DNA from: Parasegetibacter sp. NRK P23
GTDB lineage: Bacteria > Bacteroidota > Bacteroidia > Chitinophagales > Chitinophagaceae
Length of the DNA stretch: 64,000 bases
Assembly (NCBI RefSeq): GCF_023721715.1
Contig: NZ_JAMDLG010000001.1
Location: forward strand, 499,889 to 563,888
Reading direction: 5' to 3'
Of this stretch, positions 27,267 to 34,944 are shown piece by piece. Under the pieces are notes generated by a model, which did not search any database, was not told the DNA's origin, and saw nothing but the letters and a program-made list of their open reading frames with translations. Position 1 is the first letter of the stretch. Every line of letters begins with the position of its first letter. The position numbers and the translations under genes were made by a program.

Positions 27267-27647
27267 ATGCTGTTCAAACTTGAAGCCAAAGAGAAATTCA
27301 ATGTGATTATACCGGATGGCCCCGATTTATCTGCCTCTTTGACAGAAGCGATAGAGCCTGAAATAGTTGCGTTGCTGGAAAATGAAGTAAGGAACGTAGT
27401 ACTGTCTTTAAAAAATGTTACAACATCGGAACCGGGCGTTGCCGACATATTGGCCCGTGTACAAAGCGCGTTCTATGCCAATGAGTCGTCTTTTGTGGTT
27501 TGCGAAATGGCCGATGGAGTAAAGAAAGCGTTGGAGGAAGCTGAACTTTACGATGCCCTTAACATTGTTCCCACCGAAAGCGAGGCCTGGGATATGGTCC
27601 AGATGGAAGAAATAGAACGGGAATTAATGCGGGAGGATCCAGAATAA
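27267..27647 (+). CDS. STAS-domain protein (anti-sigma factor antagonist-like)
   Basis: A 126-residue protein beginning MLFKLEAKEKFNVIIPDGPD. In Bacteroidota this small acidic protein is commonly placed before ribonuclease Z and annotated as a STAS protein. The segment ESSFVVCEMADGVKKALEEAELYDALNIVPTESEAWDMVQMEEIERELM fits the second half of a STAS fold, where the conserved phosphorylatable Ser region would be, although no clear DSxG motif is present. A frame extension upstream of the ATG lacks support. It is 48 bases before rnz and probably in the same operon. Confidence 0.75.
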   Translation: MLFKLEAKEKFNVIIPDGPDLSASLTEAIEPEIVALLENEVRNVVLSLKNVTTSEPGVADILARVQSAFYANESSFVVCEMADGVKKALEEAELYDALNIVPTESEAWDMVQMEEIERELMREDPE

Positions 27648-27695
27648 AATGCAGCATCGGGCGTTTAAATTTGTCTAGCTAATTAAATCAACTTC

Positions 27696-28667
27696 ATGTT
27701 CGGCGTAACCATCCTGGGAAATAATTCTGCACTGCCCGCATTCGACAGGCATCCTACCGCCCAGGTGGTAACCCTTGGCGATCAGCAGTTTATGGTTGAT
27801 TGCGGGGAAGGAACCCAGATGCAGATGGCGCGTTACAAAATCAGGCACAGCCGCATTTCAAGAATATTTATCTCCCACCTCCATGGAGATCATTATTTCG
27901 GCCTGATCGGCCTGCTCACCAGCATGGGACTTTTGAGCCGCGAACAGCCATTGCACCTCCATGCGCCGCCGGGATTGATCGATATTATCCAGCTACAACT
28001 GAAAGTAGCGGACACGGTTCTTCCTTACGAACTTATCTTCCACCCCCTTTCCGAGGAAGGAACGATTGTACTGGAAGAAAAACTAAGCGTATCCTGCTTC
28101 CGTGTTTTCCACCGGATCGAATGCTGGGGATTTGTATTCAGGGAAAGAAAGAACCCACGGAAGATAGACCGGGATAAAGCCGTGGCCTACGGTGTTCCCG
28201 CAGCTTTTTACGACCGGCTGAAGAAGGGGGAGGATTATACGAATAAGAAAGGGGAACAAATTCTCAACGAATGGGTCACGGTTCCCAACCGGGCGCCACT
28301 GAGTTATGCCTATTGTGCCGATACCGTGTATAAACCGGCTTTGTGCGCGCACCTCCAACACGTGAACCTGCTCTACCACGAGACCACTTACCTTGCAGAT
28401 CTGGAAGAACGCGCCATGTCGAGGTTCCACAGCACCACCCACCAGGCCGCGGCCATGGCATTGGAAGCGGGTGTACACCGCCTGCTGATTGGGCACTTCA
28501 GCTCCAAATACGATAAACTGGATGCTTTCCTCGAAGAGACCCAAAGCATCTTCCCCGCTACCGAACTGGCTTTGGAAGGTTGTACCTTCCTTGTTGGGGC
28601 AGCATCTCCATTCAGCAACAACGCCGCTTTCGAAAAAGAACAAAACTCCGGGGTCACCACTTCCTGA
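27696..28667 (+). CDS. rnz: Ribonuclease Z (tRNA 3' endonuclease)
   Basis: A 323-residue metallo-beta-lactamase-fold nuclease that trims tRNA 3' ends. The zinc motif is HLHGDH (H61, H63, D65, H66). Downstream ligands lie in YHETTY and LLIGHFSSKY. The flexible-arm region for tRNA recognition is represented by RKNPRKIDRDKAVAYGVPAAFYDRLKKGEDYTN. Since the tRNA-Asp genes in this window do not encode CCA, 3' processing by this enzyme would be needed. Confidence 0.95.
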   Translation: MFGVTILGNNSALPAFDRHPTAQVVTLGDQQFMVDCGEGTQMQMARYKIRHSRISRIFISHLHGDHYFGLIGLLTSMGLLSREQPLHLHAPPGLIDIIQLQLKVADTVLPYELIFHPLSEEGTIVLEEKLSVSCFRVFHRIECWGFVFRERKNPRKIDRDKAVAYGVPAAFYDRLKKGEDYTNKKGEQILNEWVTVPNRAPLSYAYCADTVYKPALCAHLQHVNLLYHETTYLADLEERAMSRFHSTTHQAAAMALEAGVHRLLIGHFSSKYDKLDAFLEETQSIFPATELALEGCTFLVGAASPFSNNAAFEKEQNSGVTTS

Positions 28668-28741
28668 TTTCACTCAACCGTTTGCGTAGCATACCCGATG
28701 TTTTCCAGTGAAGGAATCCTGTAATTTCATGCCTTCAACTC

Positions 28742-30076
28742 ATGTGCATGAAAAAGAAACTGATTGCCGCAGCCCTGCTGCTCGCCACCCTGAACACCAA
28801 TGCCCAGCAAAAAACAAATGCCGCCGACATCAAAGAGAAAATGCAGTGGTTCGCCGATGCCAAACTCGGTATCTTCATTCATGCGGGCATCTATTCGGTG
28901 AAAGGGGTATCTGAATCCTGGTCGTTCCACAACGGCAACATCTCCCATAAAGATTATATGGACCAGTTGAAAGGGTTCACCAATAAAAATTATGATCCCG
29001 CAGCCTGGGCCGACCTGATCGCGCGTTCCGGCGCAAGGTATGCCGTAATCACCACCAAACATCACGATGGCGTAGCGATGTACGATACAAAACTGAACAA
29101 CCTCAGCATTGTGAAAGCCACGCCGGCAAAGAAAGATATGATCTCCCCCCTCTTCTCCGAACTAAGGAAGCGAAGCATCAAAGCCGGCGCATATTACTCC
29201 CTGATAGACTGGACACATTCCGATTACCCTGGTTTCCTCAAAGACAGTTCCCGCTATAAAGTAGAAAACGATTACAACAGGTGGCAACGTTTCAGACAAT
29301 TCTTTCAGGCACAGATACAGGAAATCAATCAGCTTTTCAACCCCGACCTCTGGTGGTTCGATGGCGACTGGGAACATTCCGCAGAAGAATGGGAATCTGC
29401 CAAAGTAAGGCACCTCATTCTCTCCAAAAATCCCAACGCAATCATCAACGGAAGACTTCAGGGTTATGGCGACTATGAAACGCCTGAGCAGAATTTCCCC
29501 GTTTCCCGACCGGAATTCAACTGGTGGGAACTGTGTATGACCACCAACAACAACTGGGGTTACCGGCCCACAGATACTGCGTGGAAAACACCGTACGAGA
29601 TCATCACCATATTCATGGATGCCGTTTCCAATGGAGGAAACCTTTTACTCGATATTGGCCCGAAGGCAGATGGCACCATCCCTTCCGAACAAATTCATCT
29701 GCTCGAAGAACTGGGTAAATGGAACGCCAAACATGGTTCAGCCATATTCAACACACTCCCGGGTTTGCCGCAGGGACATTTCTATGGTCCGAGTACCATC
29801 TCCAAAGACTCTTCAACAATGTATCTCTTTCTTCCCGCAGGTGCCCGCAATCAGGTTATGATAAAAGGATTGAAAAACAAGATCGAAAGCATTAAAGTGA
29901 TGGGGAGCAATACACCACTTTCACATAAGGTGGTAGGTAAGATATCCTGGAGTCCCGTTCCCGGACTGGTTTATATCCCCGTTCCTGAAAATGTGCAGGA
30001 TGAATATGTTACCGTGCTGGAAGTAAAACTGGATGGGAAGTTGAGCTTGTATGCGGGGAAAGGAGGATTGAACTAG
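28742..30076 (+). CDS. Alpha-L-fucosidase, GH29, secreted
   Basis: A 444-residue glycoside hydrolase with signal peptide (KKKLIAAALLLATLNTNA-Q), a (beta/alpha)8 catalytic domain starting MQWFADAKLGIFIHAGIYSV, the conserved TKHHDG (residues 105-110) and the likely nucleophile D207 in LWWFDGDW. NGGNLLLDIGPKADGTIP closes the catalytic domain. A short beta-rich C-terminal domain follows. It removes terminal fucose from glycans in the periplasm or outside. Together with the GH20 gene elsewhere in the window it suggests use of host-type or fungal glycans. ATG at the second methionine (28748) is an equally good start. Confidence 0.92.
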   Translation: MCMKKKLIAAALLLATLNTNAQQKTNAADIKEKMQWFADAKLGIFIHAGIYSVKGVSESWSFHNGNISHKDYMDQLKGFTNKNYDPAAWADLIARSGARYAVITTKHHDGVAMYDTKLNNLSIVKATPAKKDMISPLFSELRKRSIKAGAYYSLIDWTHSDYPGFLKDSSRYKVENDYNRWQRFRQFFQAQIQEINQLFNPDLWWFDGDWEHSAEEWESAKVRHLILSKNPNAIINGRLQGYGDYETPEQNFPVSRPEFNWWELCMTTNNNWGYRPTDTAWKTPYEIITIFMDAVSNGGNLLLDIGPKADGTIPSEQIHLLEELGKWNAKHGSAIFNTLPGLPQGHFYGPSTISKDSSTMYLFLPAGARNQVMIKGLKNKIESIKVMGSNTPLSHKVVGKISWSPVPGLVYIPVPENVQDEYVTVLEVKLDGKLSLYAGKGGLN

Positions 30077-30094
30077 CAAGCAGCATTGAACGAG

Positions 30095-30125
30095 AAAGCC
30101 CCGCCTTATTAAGCGGGGCTTTTTT
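30095..30125 (+). terminator. Terminator after the alpha-L-fucosidase gene
   Basis: A 10-bp perfect stem (AAAGCCCCGC / GCGGGGCTTT) with an 8-base loop is followed by a T-run on the plus strand. It lies in the convergent gap before dapA. Confidence 0.92.
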
Positions 30126-30143
30126 ATTTGCAGCAGATAGCGC

Positions 30144-31031
30144 TTAACTTAACCTGCCAACATAATCTTTCATTTTCTCATACAATCCTTCGCTTAAAGG
30201 GACCACGGGCAAACGAACTTCATTCTCTATTAGTCCCAGAATCTGCATTGCGGCTTTCACTCCCGCAGGATTATTTTCCGCGAACAACAACTCATATCCT
30301 TCGATCAACTGGTCGTTAAGTTTTTTCGCGTTAGCGAAATCGCCGTTCAAACAAGCGTTCACCATACTTGTGAACTGCTTTGGGAACGAATTGGCGGCCA
30401 CGCTGATCACGCCTTCCATACCACAGGCTACCTGGGGCAGCACCAGCGCGTCGTCGCCACTTACCACGAGGAAATTTTCAGGCTTATCGCGCAGGATCTG
30501 CATGCACTGCGCCATATCACCACTGGCTTCTTTGATGCCCGCTATATTGGCCACATCGTGTGCAAGGCGCAAGGTAGTCTTCGCTTCCAGGTTACGTCCT
30601 GTTCTGCCGGGCACATTGTACAGCAATATGGGCGCGGGCGTATTCGCGGCGATAGCCTTGTAATGCTGGAACAATCCCTCCTGGGAAGGTTTATTGTAAT
30701 AAGGGCTCGCGCTAAGGATGGCGGCCGCCTTATCGCAGGGCAGGTACGCCATTTCTTTTATCACTTCGGCGGTATTGTTTCCACCGGCCCCTACTACAAC
30801 GGGCACGCGGCTGTTTACCTTTTCGAAAGTGAATACAGCGATATCCTTTTTTTCTTCCTTCGATAGCGTAGGTGTTTCACCGGTAGTGCCCAGCGTAACC
30901 ACATACTGCACTCCACCATCTATAACGAAATCGATTACGCGTTCCAAGGCGTTAAAATCAATGGAACCTGCTGCATCGAATGGCGTGACAAGGGCCACAC
31001 CCGTACCCCTCAGCGTAGTTTGTAAAGACAT
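30144..31031 (-). CDS. dapA: 4-hydroxy-tetrahydrodipicolinate synthase
   Basis: A 295-residue class I aldolase of lysine and diaminopimelate synthesis, condensing pyruvate with aspartate semialdehyde. The Schiff-base lysine is K167 in IAGIKEASGD, the catalytic tyrosine Y138 lies in LLYNVPGRTG, and TLGTTGETPTL carries the conserved threonines (T49, T50). Length is standard. It follows accA by 30 bases on the same strand and is probably co-transcribed, although the two pathways are not directly linked. Confidence 0.95.
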   Translation of the reverse strand: MSLQTTLRGTGVALVTPFDAAGSIDFNALERVIDFVIDGGVQYVVTLGTTGETPTLSKEEKKDIAVFTFEKVNSRVPVVVGAGGNNTAEVIKEMAYLPCDKAAAILSASPYYNKPSQEGLFQHYKAIAANTPAPILLYNVPGRTGRNLEAKTTLRLAHDVANIAGIKEASGDMAQCMQILRDKPENFLVVSGDDALVLPQVACGMEGVISVAANSFPKQFTSMVNACLNGDFANAKKLNDQLIEGYELLFAENNPAGVKAAMQILGLIENEVRLPVVPLSEGLYEKMKDYVGRLS

Positions 31032-31061
31032 TTTATTCAGTTGGTATAATTAAAGCTAAAC

Positions 31062-32033
31062 CTATACTTCTTCCCAGAAACCCATCTTGCTGAACTTTTC
31101 AATCCGGTCCTCGATGCGTTTTTCGGGTGCAATTTGCTTTAATTCTTTCAAAACTGGAAGCAGGTAATTCTTTAATTTTTCCGCGGCCGCGTCGTAATCC
31201 CAGTGGGCGCCACCATCGGGTTCGGGAACCACGCCATCTATCAGGCCGAATTCCTTCATTTTATCGGAGGTCAGCTTCAGTTCTTCGGCGGCTTTTTCCT
31301 TGTGGTCCCAGCTTCTCCAGAGGATAGAGCTACAGGATTCGGGAGAAATAACCGTGTACCACGTATTTTCCATCATGAACACCTTATCACCCACTCCGAT
31401 GCCCAAAGCACCACCAGAAGCGCCTTCGCCTATGATCACGCAGATCACGGGCACTTTCAGGCGGATCATTTCATAGATGTTCCGGGCAATAGCTTCTCCT
31501 TGCCCGCGCTCTTCGGCTTCCAATCCGGGATAAGCGCCGGGCGTATCAATCAGGGTGATCACCGGCTTATTGAATTTTTCGGCCAGGCGCATCAGGCGCA
31601 AAGCCTTGCGGTATCCTTCGGGGTTGGCCATCCCGAAATTGCGGAGTTGCCGCATTTTGGTGTTGATCCCTTTTTGCTGGCCGATGAACATCACGGTTTC
31701 TCCACCGAAATCAGCGAAACCTCCTACCATGGCTTTATCGTCCTTTACATTCCTATCGCCATGAAGCTCCACGAAATTGGTGGTCATCTTCTGGATGTAT
31801 TTGAGCGTGTAGGGCCTGTCGGGGTGCCTGCTCAACTGTACTCTTTGCCAGGAGGAAAGGTTGGAGGTGATCTCTTTTCTTTTCTCTTCTATCTTATTTT
31901 CAAGGTCGTTTATAGAAGTGCTGAGGTCCGTTTTAGATTTCTCGGCAGTTTCTTTCAGTTGCTTGATCTGATCGGCGAGGTCCTTGATGGGCCTTTCGAA
32001 ATCGAGGAACTGACGGTTCTGTAATTCAGGCAT
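31062..32033 (-). CDS. accA: Acetyl-CoA carboxylase carboxyltransferase subunit alpha
   Basis: A 323-residue AccA: an N-terminal helical segment ([39 protein letters not shown]), then [63 protein letters not shown] and [15 protein letters not shown], the crotonase-fold carboxyltransferase signature. It pairs with AccD to make malonyl-CoA. accD is not adjacent. Confidence 0.96.
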   Translation of the reverse strand: MPELQNRQFLDFERPIKDLADQIKQLKETAEKSKTDLSTSINDLENKIEEKRKEITSNLSSWQRVQLSRHPDRPYTLKYIQKMTTNFVELHGDRNVKDDKAMVGGFADFGGETVMFIGQQKGINTKMRQLRNFGMANPEGYRKALRLMRLAEKFNKPVITLIDTPGAYPGLEAEERGQGEAIARNIYEMIRLKVPVICVIIGEGASGGALGIGVGDKVFMMENTWYTVISPESCSSILWRSWDHKEKAAEELKLTSDKMKEFGLIDGVVPEPDGGAHWDYDAAAEKLKNYLLPVLKELKQIAPEKRIEDRIEKFSKMGFWEEV

Positions 32034-32109
32034 GAGCAGATTTTGAGGTGTAAAAATACAGGCAGAAATTTTTTTGAAAAAAGTTTTGTTTTGAAAAACA
32101 ATTTCCCGT

Positions 32110-32117
32110 TATCTTTG
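32110..32117 (+). promoter_or_regulatory. tRNA-Asp promoter -7 box (copy 1)
   Basis: TATCTTTG matches TAnnTTTG, 40 bases before the tRNA. A TTTTG -33 element ends 21 bases upstream of the box, the normal Bacteroidota spacing. Confidence 0.7.
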
Positions 32118-32157
32118 CAATCCCAAAACGGAACAACCAGTTGTTTTGTAGCGGTAA

Positions 32158-32231
32158 GGATCGGTAGTTCAGTCGGTTAGAATGCCGCCCTGTCACGGCG
32201 GAGGTCGCGGGTTCGAGTCCCGTCCGGTCCG
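32158..32231 (+). tRNA. tRNA-Asp (anticodon GTC), copy 1
   Basis: A 74-base cloverleaf: acceptor GGATCGG paired with CCGGTCC (one G-T), anticodon stem CCGCC/GGCGG around the loop CTGTCAC (anticodon GTC), T-stem GCGGG/CCCGT with TTCGAGT loop. The CCA end is not encoded. It is identical to the second copy near 48.5 kb. Confidence 0.97.
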
Positions 32232-32233
32232 CG

Positions 32234-32262
32234 AAAAGCGTCTCAAGCGAGGCGCTTTTTTT
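32234..32262 (+). terminator. tRNA-Asp terminator (copy 1)
   Basis: Stem AAAAGCGTCTC with GAGGCGCTTTT (one G-T pair), 4-base loop and a long T-run, directly after the tRNA. The second tRNA-Asp copy has nearly the same terminator. Confidence 0.9.
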
Positions 32263-32278
32263 GTGTCCTAATTATTTT

Positions 32279-33088
32279 CTACCCTCCTATCAGCAACTCC
32301 GTTGGTGCATACCCAAACTGCTTTTTGAACGCATAAGAAAAATGCGAAAGGTTCTCGAACCCTACTTCATAACACACATCAATCGGCTTTTTCTTTTTTT
32401 CGACGAACTGGTAATGCGCCAGGTCCAGTCGTTTTTTGGTAAGCCATCGTTGCGGTGTGGTGGAAAACGTTTTCCTGAAATCTCTTTTAAAAGTGGTGAG
32501 GCTCCGGCCGGTGAGGTAACCAAATTTCTCCAACGGCATGTTGAACATGAAGTTCTTTTCCATGTAATCCGCCAGGTCTATTTTTCCTGGTTCCTCAAAA
32601 TTAGCGAGTACACTATCTATACCGGGGTCGATTGAACGTAATATGGTAACGGCTTCCGTTAGTTTTAACTGCGCGATGCCTTTCGGCAGGTCGTTCATCT
32701 CAAAATACGGGATCAACGACGACAGGCAACTTTCCAGCAACGGATGACCGGCATAATGGCGTATCCGCTGCACATCGGTTGTGGCCGGCTTCACCTCCAA
32801 CCCGGCATAGAAGTTCCGGAGCCATTCCGTAGTCAGGTGCATGACCACTGTTTTATGGGCAAGCCCGTCCTTCGGGTAATTGATGATGGTGGCCAGTTGG
32901 TTCCGGGGTATCAGGAAAATATCTCCTTTTTTAAACATATACGATCCTTCAGAACGAACGATCTTTGTTTCCCCCGAAATAAACCAGATCAGCATGTGCT
33001 GCTCGAACATGATATCCGATTTGAAGAACTTGTCCTGGTAGCAGGACAACTTAATGTCTTCGGTAATGTACTTAGCCTGGTATTCCAT
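32279..33088 (-). CDS. AraC-family transcriptional regulator
   Basis: A 269-residue regulator. The N-terminal two-thirds is a cupin-like sensor (KLSCYQDKFFKSDIMFEQHMLIWFISGETKI...KKGDIFLIPRNQLATI). The C-terminal 100 residues carry two HTH motifs: MPLEKFGYLTGRSLTTFKRDFRKTF and the AraC signature KKPIDVCYEVGFENLSHFSYAFKKQFGYAPTEL. It lies next to genes for a cyclase-like protein and a dehydrogenase on the same strand and may control the latter. The inducer is unknown. Confidence 0.92.
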   Translation of the reverse strand: MEYQAKYITEDIKLSCYQDKFFKSDIMFEQHMLIWFISGETKIVRSEGSYMFKKGDIFLIPRNQLATIINYPKDGLAHKTVVMHLTTEWLRNFYAGLEVKPATTDVQRIRHYAGHPLLESCLSSLIPYFEMNDLPKGIAQLKLTEAVTILRSIDPGIDSVLANFEEPGKIDLADYMEKNFMFNMPLEKFGYLTGRSLTTFKRDFRKTFSTTPQRWLTKKRLDLAHYQFVEKKKKPIDVCYEVGFENLSHFSYAFKKQFGYAPTELLIGG

Positions 33089-33174
33089 ATTGTGACCATA
33101 TTTTCATAACAGCTTCAAATGTAGAGAAACTGCCGTCATTAAATTTATTTGTACAGGAGCACGCACGCTGAACT

Positions 33175-33822
33175 TCAGCAAAAAGGAGTACTGGCCGGCT
33201 CGAGGTATTCGAAAAGAAAGTAGGTAAAGCAGAGGCTTCTCAAGCCGCTGTAAAGTTCGCATAGTTTATTGGAGCGTTCCACCTGCAGGAAATCTTTGAC
33301 CATCACCTGTTTTGAAGCTGCCATCAATTCATCGGTGATCAGCAGATAGGAACGGCCGGGAACATTGTTCTTCAACAGGCGGTGTGCTTCCACCACTACT
33401 TCTCCATATATTTTGTGGAACCTTCCGATTGAGTACGCCGCGATCGCCCCATAGTGAGCGATCGCTTTCAGGTGAAGATTCAGTTTAAGATTGAAACGAA
33501 TCTGAAGCGCTTCCACTTTTTCATCAAAAGCGGTCTTCATTGTTTCGAACTGATCGTATAGTTCCTCTGCCGTGGGGATTGATTTCCATTTGAAGAAAAA
33601 GATCGCATCCCCTTCAATTTCCGCGATCTTCATCTTCAGGGTATTGTGCTGAACAAGGGAGGAAAGCAATTCCTGCGTAATGATTCTTCCGGTTACAAGA
33701 TCAGTATTGCGCACCAGTTCTGTAAATCCGCTGATATCGGGAATGAACACCAGTCCTTTCCTGGGGTGCTCCTGGTTGCCGAACACCATCCGGAGTCCGC
33801 TTTTTATGGCTGAAATTTTCAT
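33175..33822 (-). CDS. DUF2652 protein, class III nucleotide cyclase-like
   Basis: A 215-residue cytosolic protein with the outline of a class III adenylate/guanylate cyclase: FIPDISGFTELV (D29 where cyclases have the first metal Asp), EGDAIFFF (D72, second metal Asp) and YGEVVVEAHRLL (139-150). In the last segment the transition-state arginine is kept (R148), but the usual asparagine four residues before it is valine (V144). This matches the DUF2652 family of Bacteroidota. Activity is unproven, and the missing asparagine suggests low or altered catalysis. It starts 10 bases after the short-chain dehydrogenase gene. Confidence 0.82.
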   Translation of the reverse strand: MKISAIKSGLRMVFGNQEHPRKGLVFIPDISGFTELVRNTDLVTGRIITQELLSSLVQHNTLKMKIAEIEGDAIFFFKWKSIPTAEELYDQFETMKTAFDEKVEALQIRFNLKLNLHLKAIAHYGAIAAYSIGRFHKIYGEVVVEAHRLLKNNVPGRSYLLITDELMAASKQVMVKDFLQVERSNKLCELYSGLRSLCFTYFLFEYLEPASTPFC

Positions 33823-33832
33823 TCTACAAGTT

Positions 33833-34846
33833 TTAACTGACCATGAATTGAATACCGGTCATCTCTTCTGTAAATGACCAAAGTCGCTGCGCGCTGTTTT
33901 CATCCAACGCATAGGGTTGTACGCCGCTTTCATGCAGCTTCGCTTTTGTGCCGGGATCCCCAACCAACAACTCGGCGATATCGCCATCTTCACAATAAAC
34001 CCCTCCGGTATTGCTGAGTTGCGAACTGGTAGCGGCCCAAACAGTGGTTGCGGCTCCCTGCGGGATGGTCTTCAGCGAAGCGAGTACTTCCGGACGTATA
34101 TTGCCCGCTTCATCCAGGAAGCCCATCTGCTGAAACAACTCAGGTGGCGCCTCCCTTGCCAGTTCCGTTCCTGCAATAGAGCCGGGATGCACAGAATAAG
34201 CTCTTACATTGTAGGCTTTCGCACGGTTATCCAGTTCCAGCGCGAAGAGGTTGCTGGCAGTTTTGGATTGCCCGTAAGCCTGGAGTGTTTCGTAAGAACG
34301 GTGTTCAAAATTCGGGTCATCAAAATGGAAAGGAGACAGGTGGTGTCCCAATGAGGAAACGTTGACTACTCTCGCCCCGTTCGCCTGTTTGAGTGCGGGC
34401 CAGAGCCGGGCGGTAAGATGGAACTGTCCGATGTAATTGGTAGCCAGTTGAGACTCAAAGCCACGTGAATCTTTGCGAAACGGCACCCACATGATACCCG
34501 CGTTGTTGATCATGATATGCAATGGCCGTTTAGAAGAAAGGAATCGCTGCGCAAATGCATCTATAGATGCCGGATCCATGATATCCATCGCTTCGATTTC
34601 AACATTTGCGACGCCTTCCAGGTTTCTTTCCGCTTTTTCCACGTCTCTTGCCGGTACGATCACGGTGGCGCCTGCGGCGGCAAGCGTTTTGGTGGTTTCC
34701 AGTCCGATGCCCGCGTTGCCGCCTGTTACGATGGCAATTATACCATAGAGGCTGATGCCCTGGATCACTTCCGCTGCGGTGGTGAATTGGTTAAACCCTG
34801 TGTGTAATGGTTGTTGAAGCGCGCCCTGGTAGTTGTTCTGTATCAT
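33833..34846 (-). CDS. Short-chain dehydrogenase/reductase
   Basis: A 337-residue NAD(P)-dependent SDR with the Rossmann motif TGGNAGIG (41-48), NNAG, and the catalytic YGQSK with a preceding serine in NVSSLGHH. Family members resembling WW-domain/retinol dehydrogenase-like SDRs share this length. The ATG at MIQNNYQGAL was preferred to an upstream TTG, because a good promoter box overlaps that region. The substrate is unknown. The stop lies 10 bases before the DUF2652 gene, and an AraC regulator follows. Confidence 0.9.
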   Translation of the reverse strand: MIQNNYQGALQQPLHTGFNQFTTAAEVIQGISLYGIIAIVTGGNAGIGLETTKTLAAAGATVIVPARDVEKAERNLEGVANVEIEAMDIMDPASIDAFAQRFLSSKRPLHIMINNAGIMWVPFRKDSRGFESQLATNYIGQFHLTARLWPALKQANGARVVNVSSLGHHLSPFHFDDPNFEHRSYETLQAYGQSKTASNLFALELDNRAKAYNVRAYSVHPGSIAGTELAREAPPELFQQMGFLDEAGNIRPEVLASLKTIPQGAATTVWAATSSQLSNTGGVYCEDGDIAELLVGDPGTKAKLHESGVQPYALDENSAQRLWSFTEEMTGIQFMVS

Positions 34847-34867
34847 TTTTAATTTGTTTTGTTGATA

Positions 34868-34875
34868 CAAAAGTA
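34868..34875 (-). promoter_or_regulatory. Promoter -7 box of the dehydrogenase operon
   Basis: On the minus strand TACTTTTG fits TAnnTTTG and lies 21 bases upstream of the dehydrogenase ATG. Confidence 0.55.
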
Positions 34876-34944
34876 GGGTGCATGTTTTCAGACGACTTTG
34901 TTCAAAAGTCCGAATTTGCTTTGTTTAAAAGACCATTCTAAAAC

